64,000 nt of DNA from contig CM114271.1 in the NCBI GenBank assembly GCA_050084515.1, positions 62,186,001-62,250,000 on the forward strand, given 5' to 3'. Each line of letters starts with the position of its first letter. The first letter of the stretch is position 1. Below the pieces are notes generated by a model. That model saw only the letters and a list, made by a program, of their open reading frames with translations, was not told the origin of the DNA and made no database searches. Made by a program: the position numbers and the translations under genes. This document shows, piece by piece, positions 25,867-35,960 of this stretch. The stretch comes from Blasia pusilla (taxonomy: Eukaryota > Marchantiophyta > Marchantiopsida > Blasiales).

Positions 25867-25992
25867 TGGTACAACTACAAAGGTAAAAAGTAGACAGTTG
25901 ATGGTTTGAAAGCAAATATGAGAGATTTCTGGATAATTTCCAGCAAGCGGGTGTGAATCACATATGTTCATACAACAGGTGTAGAGCTCCAT

Positions 25993-27282
25993 CGAGGTAT
26001 ACAGCTGAGTACAAGAATCGAAGCCTCAACACCCTAAGATTTCTGCCCATCTGTGAACCAAATGCAAGGGAAGAAATGCCACTACAAAAAAGCAATAGCA
26101 TATAACCGCGAAGGCCCTTTCAATGTGAAGCCCTTGAGAGCAGGAAAATGAAATACGGGTTCAGAGGAAAACAGCAAGCCAATGTGCGGGTGAGCTGCCT
26201 CACGACTACGCAGCAAGTGCAAGAGAGAGGCCCACTAAGGTGCCAATCAGCCACACAACCAAAACGAGTAAGGAGAACCAGCAGAAATCTGCGGGACTAG
26301 AACATGAGAGACCAAGTGAGCGAGTTCGATCTGCAAAGAAATTCTGAGAGAGTTCTAGCCGCACAGTAAGAGCGGCTCCAGATCACCAAGGCTCACGAAA
26401 TGCGAGCTTCAAGAACGCAAGCTTCCACACGAGTATGCATGACTAGAATGTTGCACAACAGCAGGTTGCACCGCATCAAACAGAAGCAATGCAAGACTTG
26501 AAGAAGAAGACGGAGCCACGGGCAATGGGGGTGAGGCAATCAAGAGCGGCGACACTCAAGAATCAACGTTCAACTCAGTTCGACTCAATGATGAATTGGC
26601 GGGTCTAATGTGGAGCAACAAAAATGTGTGAGCGTCGTTACAACGGCGAGTAGTGTGAGGAGGAGCGAGAGAGAATCACGAGCGGGGCTGCAGGTGTGAG
26701 CAAAGGTGTGAGGAACATCTGAACTTCCGAAGTGCACGAACACGAGCCGGAGTGAGCGAAGCGCCAAACGAGACGGAACAAGGATGTGCGAACTACGAAG
26801 CTGCGAGCGCGAGCGGGAGCGAATGTGACTCTCGAATGTGGGCTGGAGTGGGGTCTGGAGTGGGGTCTCCACACTCTCCACCCCTCCGTAGGGCCCCTGC
26901 CAGGCCTGCCCCCGCCATGCTGCTGATGCGGGACTCATGAGAGCCGGAGCGGTGTAGCCCATCCCTAAACACATTTTAGGGTTGTAACATGGACGGCTCA
27001 GATTCAATGATCCTAGGCCCCGGTTTTACAACAGTTAGAAAACCTTTCGGTAGTTTTCCGCCAACTATAGAGAGGAGATGACTTAAATCCGGCATGATAG
27101 AGGGCCCAACGTCAATTTCCGTTCACGATGTGGGGTATCCGGACCAAAGACGACCTAATCAGCCCGTTCAGGATGATTTCCGAAATCTGTCCCTAACCCA
27201 CAGGTAACCCAGCCGGGAATAATATCATGTAGTCGGAAATTTAAAAAAATGACCGGCCGGGATTACTTGTAACCCCGGATCT
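25993..27282. other. 5' flank of the hAT gene, GC-rich, no gene recognised
   Basis: The DNA becomes GC-rich at 26.3-27.0 kb, with overlapping spurious frames on both strands. A 12-bp unit CTGGAGTGGGGT is repeated near 26840-26870. This is probably the promoter or leader of the hAT element. Confidence 0.45.
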
Positions 27283-27312
27283 CCCCGTTCCTTGGGAAGC
27301 CCTCCTTCTTTG

Positions 27313-29400
27313 CATCTATTGTTAGTTAGATGAAATTAAGCTATTAAAGAGGACGTGTGTCATAACTGACTTCCAATTATGACACAAAAAAAGGCTATTA
27401 TATGTTATTGACTAAGCTATCAAAGAGGACATGTGTCATAGCAATTTTAGCTTTTTACATGATTTAAAAAGTTCATGTAAGATAATATGTGCATACATCA
27501 CCACTTTAGACATTTGAGGAGAGTAAACTTGATTATGCATGTTTTCATGTCAAGAGTAGTAAAGACTACCTCTTTTGTGTGTTGTATTTGTAGAGGTCCC
27601 ACACACATAGGTTGAGGATGATCTAATAAGGAGGTGAGTAATTGGCATGCAATGTTTCTCCTTTGTTTTGGGGGATTTTTAGGCCAAATATAGGTTATTC
27701 ATATTTTACAAATTTACATATTTTGCAACAATTCACTTTTGCTATCAAGAAAGTGGCTGTGAACTTGAGGTAGCAAGTAAGGGCTTGAGTGATAATTTGT
27801 AGGTCCATATTGCCATGGGAGTGTTAGGCTAAAACAGATGTTGGAGGAAGAAATGGGGAGAAAAAGTAGTTTGTAGACATGGCTTAACTTAGAGTTGGAT
27901 CTTCTAAAAGAGAAAACAATCATATCTTGCTAAAAAGTACTCAACACCGTAGTATGCACAGTGTGCAAGAATGGGGCTCTAAGTAGAGCAGTAGAGAAAA
28001 GGTGGGAATAATGGAGGCAAGGATTATGGCTAGTTGGAAAACATGATTGCCATACTCTTTCACATTTTTTGAGGAGGTGAGCACGTGATTGATAGGTCAT
28101 AGTTAAGTGACTGTGGTTTCAAGTAAGGGATTGAGTATGTCCAATGGTGTGGTGGATTTTCTAGTAGAGTTCCAGAGATTGAAAGGAGATCTAATTGAGT
28201 AAGTTTTTGGGGGCGGTGATTGAGGATGATGTGTTGTACACCTTTGTTTTTGGCCATGGATATGATGATGTTGGGCTTAGGGCCCATGGAGGTATTCAGA
28301 TGGGAGGCCACATTGAGTGAGAGTTGTGGCATAGTGGCCTTGTTTTAAGTTTGTGCAAGATGCATGGTATCTTCATGTGGAGATGTGAGTGTCAAGCCGC
28401 CGACATAAGTGGAGTCGAGTGGCACGTGGTAGGCAAGAACAAGTCATGTGGAGGCGTTTCTTATATGACAAAAAATTAAGCATGCACTAGCTACCCCTAG
28501 TGTTGTCCTATTGGATAACATCAAGGGTTTTTTTTTCTTGGTTGGGCCCTCTCGTGTAGTATAATGACCAAAGCGTGTGCTCCTTGACTCTAGATCACAA
28601 CTCTTGATGTTGGCTTGGGCATAAATTATATTTATGGGATCGCGATGTTCAGACTTAGAGAGGTGTATGTTTCAAAGCTACAAGAACCTTGGTGGTTCTA
28701 ATATGTTGTAGTTCATGGTGCGACATGTTTTGGGGTGATGGTGTTTCCAAAGGACCCTATTGGTAGTTCTATGGTGAGAGCTTAATTAGGCGGTGATGAC
28801 CAATTCCGACTTGTATGATTTTCTGGTTGATGATGTGTCGTTGTATACAATGGGGTTCACATTGGAATTTTGGGAGGAATTGACATTTCATAGGCCAAAT
28901 TGAAAATGAAGTGATGGCCATGTTAGTTTCTTTCCAATAAGAGTTATTGGCGGTGTTAGTGGTGTGTCGCGAGTGGAGTACGGTGGCAACTATTCTCGCA
29001 ACTATGGCAAGATATTGTTTGATAAGGTTCCAATCATTGAGGATTGTGTTTTTTAGGTGGCATTGGTTGGCGTGAAAACACATATGGATCAAGGAATATT
29101 GGTAGGCCTAAGTGGGTCGTCATAGTGGAGTACCGATCAAAATATCTGTTAGGCCTAGAGTGAGGCCTTAATACTAGAAAGTGAGATGACTGGTGATAGA
29201 GGTGATGGATGAGGCGTATGGGTCCACAAGGTACGAGAGACAATACTCAAGCAAGATGGGTACAATCGAGGTCTTTGACTTAATGTGGGAGTTTTATGCT
29301 TGGTGCGCAATGCACATACGTGGTAGTGGATCGGTGGTCCCTCGGCACTCACTCCATTCATGAGTTGGACTACTCTATTTGAGCTCCTAGAGGGTGCTCT
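27313..29400. other. repeat-like DNA, G-rich on +, no gene recognised
   Basis: No conserved motif in any frame. The + strand is richer in G than C here, and this reverses after about 29.5 kb. Confidence 0.5.
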
Positions 29401-29404
29401 TAGA

Positions 29405-29555
29405 TTCTGCAGAGTCTTTATGTGAAGGAGTACATATGGATGTGATGTGTTTTTTAATCGATGTTATGTTGGTGTTATGTTACTGTATATTTATGTGTGC
29501 ATAAGAGCAATGTATGTTGCGTAGCAATGAGTGTGTGCACAATAGTGCTCCTAGA
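29405..29555 (+). repeat. left arm of an imperfect inverted repeat
   Basis: Carries TCTTTATGT, then GTACATATGGATGTGATGTG and TTATGTTGGTGTTATGTTAC, which recur in reverse complement near 30700-30830 (for example GTACATATGAATGTGATGTG on -). Later words such as GTGTGTGCACAATAGT are also shared. Confidence 0.6.
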
Positions 29556-30699
29556 AATATCACAACACTCATTAACATCTCCCAAAAAAGCATGACTATG
29601 AATCAAGAAATCCTTGGCCCCATATGGTATCATTGACACAACCATCTTGCAATCAAAAAATGGTTTGGGCCCAACACTACTCAACTCAAGCGTCCCTAGC
29701 AATAAGCTGACTACTCAAAGCGACCACTAGCACCCACGCACCTTTAGAAATAACGACAAGTGCAGATATCATCTCACCAACTATGACACATGATGCAATG
29801 AGGCCCATTATGCCGTCTCATCCCTCTCCACAAAGAAATATTTTTGCAAACGTATCCTTGCCTATAGCACTACCCCCAAATATATGCTCATCCTACCAAA
29901 TGCATGCAAGTGTATTGTGACACCACTATTTTCGCACCAATCACTACCGTCTCAACCCCCGCTTGAATCCTCAAACATCAAACTTAGTGGGGGTGATGCA
30001 TATCACACAACACTTTGTGCAAAACCACCACTACTACTTGTACCAATTCCTCCCTCAAATCCTTAAGCAAAGACCAAAAAGAAAAAACTTGTCTCCTCAT
30101 ATGCCACCATTGGAAACTACCCCTTGCTACCAAGAATCATGTCCAACCATGCATTGAACACCACTAGTGATGACAACCGTCACCCCTTTCACACATCAAC
30201 TCAACAACCACCACTATCAATACCCACCCCTAAGTCATGATTTAATACACATGGGTATACTACTCACTCAACTCCCACAAATTCCATACAAATCCTTGGA
30301 GTAAACAAACCGCTCTCCCATTTATTGTGAATAATTGGCGAGCCAAACCCACCCTCAAGGTGGGGGGATCCAAGTCTAACATATGTTGACAACACCTTTA
30401 CCTCGTTGATGCTTGGAAGGCTCAACTATGGAAAGATGATCCGCTCTAAGCCTCCCCTTGGGGTCTATACCTCTCAAGGCCCTCGAGGCTCCAAGAAGGT
30501 GACACATACACCAGCGAAACAACTTCCTATCTAATCAAGAAACTCTAAGAACCTACAAGAAACCTCCAATAAGGTCCAAAGAAATCCCCCAAAGGGTGAC
30601 TTCTGCACACCAAGGGAGGCCAACAAGTCACTCCTTGCCTCTCCACACCTAACTACACGCACAACCTGGCTATCGAGGCATCCTAGATACTCTAGCTCG

Positions 30700-30830
30700 A
30701 TTACAACTACCGTGATAACTATTGTGTGTACATCACATGCACATGCACATACACTAACATAAAAAAATAAATCCAATCACAAACACATCACATTCATATG
30801 TACACCATGACATAAAGATTCTACACAATC
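30700..30830 (-). repeat. right arm of the imperfect inverted repeat
   Basis: The reverse complement matches 29405-29555 with substitutions and small indels over roughly 130 bp. The arms are about 1.2 kb apart. They may be two copies of one repeat inserted in opposite orientation, or ends of a fold-back element. Confidence 0.6.
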
Positions 30831-31587
30831 AGATCCCCTAGTTGGTGGTTGGGTCCCTCCAACCCTCAATACTCAATCATAACATTGAAAGTAACGTGCA
30901 TCTATTCCATGCTAAGATCAAGAGGCTAATTTCTTGCTTGCCCCATCATTAGTTTCCCTCTGCAATCTATGTCACTCTAAAAAATATTGATTATCCAAAA
31001 CATGATATAACCGTAATCCTCAAGAGACTCCCACTCATCAAAGGGCACCACTGTCAATGGCTCCAAAAAATCCTATCATAACGCTTCATGAAGGCCTTGT
31101 TCTAGGCCTAATGGACACACCGCTCCACACTCCACTATAATACCTTATGTGGGCTCACCATTTGTCCCTCATCCACAAATGGTTTTGCGCCAATTGGTGG
31201 AACCCACACAACATGGTCCTCTCTCACGGAAACATCATCTACCACTGTTTGGTCCTCCCACATGGCCATAGGTTACCAGCCTCACTCACCACCAAAGAGT
31301 ACGCTGCAACAATGGCCACCGCCTATTGCACACCACTAACATTGTCAATCACAAGCACTGACAAACGATTGATACGACAAGTGCATGATTGCCAATCTGA
31401 TCGATAGGAGGCCAACTCGTCCTTATAGTCCAGCATGAACCCCATGGGATACAAAACCACACCATCAACCAAGATGGTTTGCATGTACCCGCACCATCAA
31501 CCCTTGTCGTATCATAAAATATTGCCCACTAGAAACACCAAGTGTCGTCTGACTCTTGGTTGCATGTGGATAAATTCTGTATCTGTG

Positions 31588-31618
31588 GACTTATGTCCTT
31601 CCCATGGAATGACTTATC
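31588..31618. repeat. pseudo-palindrome, copy 1
   Basis: GACTTATGTCCTTCCCATGG and its continuation form an imperfect inverted repeat related to copies at 31825 and 33689. Confidence 0.45.
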
Positions 31619-31824
31619 CGTATGGGCCCCACCTTTCCCTTCATTCTCATTCCCCTTACTTGCCTTCGTGGTCCATATTCCCCCATTTCTCCCTCCCTCT
31701 ACCTCCATCTCCACTCCCTCCTCACTCATTGCTTCTCTCATCCTTGCCTTACCTTCCACGATGGACTAATAATATGGGTCCCATCTCTTGGAACCCATGT
31801 CCGTGGACATATCCAGACTTGTCC

Positions 31825-31856
31825 GTCCATGTCTGTCCTAAGGAAAGACTTGTCTG
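31825..31856. repeat. pseudo-palindrome, copy 2
   Basis: CATGTCTGTCCTAAGGAAAG followed by ACTTGTC: an imperfect inverted repeat centred on TCCTAAGGA. Confidence 0.5.
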
Positions 31857-32340
31857 TTTTTGTGCAACCATGAAAACAAGCACCTCTCCAACTTGGACAA
31901 TGGGACTTCTGCAATCTCAATCCTAAGAGCGCAACCTGACCTTACCTGTGGAGATGTGCTCTAGAATCCAAGAGCTCTTGCTATGGCTGAACCACCATAC
32001 CGGAGGTCCTAACCAAACAAAACACACCATTGGTGTCATCAAACATGAAAACACTAAGGGTAGACAATGCACACTCGATTATTAGTCATGTGGGCAACTT
32101 CTCCAACTGAGATGTTGCCAACTTCGGCTCATAGGCTCCACACTCATCTCCCCACCAAGAGATACCACCTCCATTGTGGCTATCTCTAAGGCACCAAGAC
32201 CAAAGGAAACAATACCACAAATCTCTCACAATGTGGCAGCCAATGAAAACACCTCATTTGGTCCCACCACTAATATCACCATATCCATGGCTAAAAATAT
32301 AGGTGCAAGGCCACCCCCAAAAATGTACTAGAGCAGAGCT

Positions 32341-32380
32341 CTTCAAGAGCTCTTGTCCTTCTTCAAGAGCTCTTGTCCTC
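32341..32380. repeat. tandem 20-mer, two copies
   Basis: CTTCAAGAGCTCTTGTCCTT is followed directly by the same 20-mer with one final difference. Each unit contains the inverted repeat AAGAGCTCTT. Confidence 0.9.
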
Positions 32381-32539
32381 TCCATCGGTGAATTTGCCAC
32401 ACCGTAAGACATACTTGGTCCCTCATTGAAAACCGCATTCACTCGACTAGGACCCATTGATGGGATCCTCATGACCTATGATAATATAAAACCTACAGAA
32501 AATGTATCTTCTAACCGATTGCACCTTGCTACAAAAGGT

Positions 32540-32770
32540 TGCGTTCAGTAAGGCTCACTCACATTGTTGATCGACACCCAACCACACTACATTAGTCTCG
32601 GTTTAAGTCCATCAACCCCACATTTCCCCGAGTTCCTAACTCGAGGAAACCATCAAGCTCAACAATTCCTAGCTCCTAACTTCCCAACACAAGAAAAATC
32701 TTTCTATACTTGAAATAGGCATCTTAGATAATCCAAGCACCTAAAACGACACTCACAGAGCTGATGATCA
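32540..32770 (-). repeat. direct repeat copy A (LTR-like)
   Basis: Shares TTGCGTTCAGTA, ACACTACATTAGTCTCGG, AAGTCCATCAACC and CACCTAAAACGAC with 33115-33270 in the same order and spacing, though heavily diverged. It is placed on - because the neighbouring primer-binding site reads on -. Confidence 0.55.
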
Positions 32771-33056
32771 TGAGGAAGGATTTGGGACATCATGCCTAGA
32801 GTTGGGCAATACTTTGAGAGTTATAGTCTCCTTCTCTGGCTCCTAACAAGCATTGGTTCATCTCTTCAATTTTTTTGCTTATATCTATATTTTGGTGGTG
32901 ATGCACCCACATTCTCCATCCTTAAGCCCTAGTCTATTCAGATCCATTCCTTGTCTTTTATGTCCCTCCCAAATCATCTAGGCCTCCATTGCAACCTTGT
33001 GTTCTCCACAAGCATCCAAAATCTCCTATGACCTCAAGTTCACACTCACCAAATAT

Positions 33057-33070
33057 TGGCTCTAATACCA
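33057..33070 (-). other. LTR-retrotransposon primer-binding site on the minus strand
   Basis: On - the bases read TGGTATTAGAGCCA, one transition from the initiator Met tRNA primer-binding site TGGTATCAGAGCCA. A 5' LTR would lie to the right (from 33071 upward) and internal sequence to the left. The expected CA just before the site is TA, consistent with decay. Confidence 0.55.
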
Positions 33071-33400
33071 TAGGTCATACGTCTGCTCTCTTGAACGTCG
33101 ACCTCATGGGGTGCGAAAGCTTGCGTTCAATATGACACGCTCATACTGTTCATCTTCATCTAAACACACTACAGTAGTCCCGATTTGAGTCCATCAACCT
33201 TATATTTTCCGAGTTATCTAGGACATACTTCCTAGATAGTCCACTCACCTAAAACGACGCTCACGAGCCCGACGGTTCCAACTGTCCAAAGAATCTTGAG
33301 TGAGTCTCTAACCAGGACCCAGATACAAGTCATGGGTCAATCGGGGTCAAGGTTGCAAGGAAATAGACAAGTATGTACATGGGACGGATATTCGGCCCGC
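33071..33400 (-). mobile_element. LTR remnant next to the primer-binding site
   Basis: By its position right of the minus-strand primer-binding site, this should be the 3' part of a 5' LTR. It holds the second copy (33115-33270) of the direct repeat also found at 32540-32770. The outer LTR end is not clear, and no retrotransposon coding domain was recognised in the expected internal region. Confidence 0.4.
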
Positions 33401-33688
33401 GTATCCGCGGCCCGCATCCGAGCCTAGCGAGCCCGTAGCGGGCACTTGGGCTAGCCAATTTCGTATCGGTTTTGTGGCTTGTGCGGAGCCCACAGGGCGA
33501 GAAGAGCTCCCATTAGGCGGGCTCAGGCCAGTGCAAGATTCACATACTAAGCCAGCCTTGCGGGCATGGCTACGGGCCTACCGCAAGCTGGTGTGAGCAA
33601 CGCGCGTGCCACAAAACCAGTGCGGGCTTGGCCAACCCGGATGCTCGCTACGGGGTCTGATGTGGGTCTGAGGTATCTGGGCCCGCGC

Positions 33689-33721
33689 GGACATGTCTAT
33701 CCTAGGGACAGACATAAGTCC
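33689..33721. repeat. pseudo-palindrome, copy 3
   Basis: GGACATGTCTATCCTAGGGA followed by CAGACATAAGTCC; the arms GGACATGTC and GACATAAGTCC pair imperfectly around TCCTAGGGA. It lies in a GC-rich block at 33.4-33.75 kb. Confidence 0.55.
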
Positions 33722-34604
33722 GCGTACATAAATATGTCTACGGACATGGACTTTGTATATGTGTAACCCTAGTTGAGGTCCAAGGTTGACTTCCACAATT
33801 GGCTCCCTTCGACTTGGCTTGCAATCCACATCCCGAAGCCAACCTCATGATCTATTCCGTGCCCTTCGTTTGCCTCTTGGCTCCCCAAAGTAGCATTCAC
33901 GTACCAAGCATCCCTTGGATACCCTCTCACATATATATATATATACTTCTAGAGAGCTCCACCCCTCCCAAGCTTTGGGAAAAGTCTTCTTGGGCCGCTC
34001 GTTTTGGCCCTCAATCCAACTAGCAATCTGATAGCTTAGGGGTAGTTTCTCAATCTCTATTAATGCATTTTTCTGGATCTTTAGTACGTTAGAATTCTCT
34101 TTGCCTAAGGTTTCCAACGTCATATTATTCATCCCATATGCACGCTGGGTCTAGTCTTTATGACCTTAAACACGGCAAAAACCTCAACACTAGTAAAGTT
34201 CCAAATCCTCGTGGGACTTAAGCTCCTCTCAAGTCTTGCTTTGCGTTTGATCCTATTTTATAGGATCACGACCATCATCAGTTGAGATATCTAAATTTGA
34301 CATCTCACATCTCATGTCTTATTCTAGAGACTTCTCGGATGTGCATCCATCCTAGTGTAAGCCTACTAGAGTTTTGATGTTCCATATCGGCACACGTTTG
34401 GCTATGAGGGTCACGACATGTATCTTGCCTCCCTTCCGTGCTATATATTCCACATGGCATATCCACATCATGTAGGTCCTCATCTTGCAAATAAAGGTTA
34501 TCTTCATCATTACCATTTTGGTTTCTTCCATGTAAGTTGGACTCACTGTCATCTTCTACGACCCTTCTAGTTGGTTAATTTCCATCCCTTTCGAGAAGTA
34601 TTAC
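33722..34604. other. intergenic repeat DNA, nothing recognised
   Basis: No conserved motif or long frame beyond chance; a short TA run lies near 33932-33945. Confidence 0.5.
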
Positions 34605-35960
34605 TTATACATAAGTTTTTGTCATGATTTCCGAAAAAAAACTCTCGTCTCTAAACCTTGAGTTTGTATAGAGATACACCAAATACGTGGTACGCTCGTT
34701 GGTCGATTTATTCATGTGCTTATTGTGGATAAAACCAAAAATACTCCAATTTCTCTGTGTCAAAGAGGAAGAGAGAATTTGTGCTAATATGGATTTAGCT
34801 AAAGAACCCAATGTTGGGGCACGTTGACCCATGCATGCTTTATCAATAGGAAGGCCTAAGTGAATTGATGACTTTCCCACCAAAATCATCTATAAATAGT
34901 TCTTGATGGTTCATAATGTTGGTCAAATCTTGTAAATAAGTAGTTATATACGAATTAGCCCTAGAGATATTAAGGCCTTGTACCATGTTTGCATAGAGTT
35001 TCAATTATTGTTTTTAGATCTCTCGCGCACTCAACAATTGAATTGACGTCTTGAATACTGTCAAGAAGATTGTAAGGGACAAGAATATAACCTACAACAT
35101 GTAATTTATTGTGGATGAAAGCCTAACACCTAGAAAAAACAAAAACCATTTCCATAGATCTAAACTTTGTCATAATAAAAGGGAGATACCTTCCATCCAC
35201 GTCAGACCATAAAGTTACATGAATAGAACAAGTCTCTTCCATTTTCTCAAATATACGACGATAAATATGATGTATCATTGGTTTATGACCATCACACTCT
35301 CTCAACAAAAAAATAGTTGATAGAGCCGTAACAAATAATTTTTCACCTTGTATCCAAAAATTGTAACTGACCATGATAGTCTCAATCTTTCGTGCCTTCT
35401 TCCTTTGCATTGTATCCCTTCTATTAAAATATTTTCTAAATACATTTTTGACAACCTTGGCATAGAACACATCCCTCAATTCTAAGACACATCCCAACAT
35501 TAGAAAGTTTGGTGCAAAGCGTGTGTTAGCAAGAAGCATCATTTGTTGTTTCACTAGATTGATTTCCATAAATTTGGCCATCATCCAACTTCTTATCTCC
35601 ACGAATACTATCATCTCAAGAACTTTTGCAAAAAAATTTATCCACCCAAGGCTATTTACCCCATTCTTTACAAAGCAGATCAAAAGAATGTGATATACAT
35701 CCATATGCACAATAGTCTTCTCTTTATGACATGCCAACCATTCAACCATTTGGGATAACCCTTTCTCTCTACAGATTTGATCATGGCATCATCTTGTGGA
35801 AATGAGATCATAAGGTTCAATAAAAACTTGTTCCTCCCATTGGTCCCACCATCTATGATGATTATAACCCCGAGGTCAAAATATCTAATACAAGACCAAT
35901 ATTTTCTTTCATACTCCCTATATGTTTCTCCAATAGAGTCATGTGCAACAAAGATTTGAG
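34605..35960 (-). pseudogene. old hAT transposase remnant (DUF659 and dimerisation domains)
   Basis: Read on -, 35800-35880 gives IDGGTNGRNKFLLNLMIS, the start of the DUF659 domain of plant BED/hAT transposases. The frame at 35749-35123 contains FVKNGVNSLGWINFFAKV and TRFAPNFLMLGCVLELRDVF, the standard TRFATNFL block. A third frame at 34889-34605 contains SLTQRNWSIFGFIHNKHMNK and YLVYLYTNSRFRDESF, the C-terminal hAT dimerisation region. Stops and frame changes separate the parts, and no N-terminal BED finger was found. It is a different hAT lineage from the one at 23.7-25.9 kb and much more decayed. Confidence 0.75.

Larger units (their letters stand above)
23138..27312 (-). mobile_element. 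candidate hAT element enclosing the broken transposase
   Basis: Near 23138-23165 the sequence contains CCCAAGG..CGGGGAG, and the reverse complement of 27283-27312 contains CCCAAGGAACGGGGAG, giving an imperfect inverted repeat 4.2 kb apart around the hAT coding region. Both flanks also carry CCGGCC-containing segments just inside. The size suits an autonomous hAT element. No convincing 8-bp target duplication was found and the left repeat adjoins a Helitron-like end, so the boundaries are tentative. Confidence 0.35.
30831..32535. other. repeat-like DNA, C-rich on +, no gene recognised
   Basis: Frames such as 31435-31926 on + are low in conserved motifs and rich in Pro, Ser, His and Thr, as expected from C-rich noncoding DNA. 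It includes two copies of a pseudo-palindrome (31588-31618 and 31825-31856) and a tandem 20-mer (32341-32380). Confidence 0.5.

Noticed and set aside
31435-31926. 163-codon frame on the plus strand
   Set aside because: Low-complexity Pro/Ser/His-rich translation of C-rich repeat DNA; it crosses two pseudo-palindromes and shows no homology I can see.
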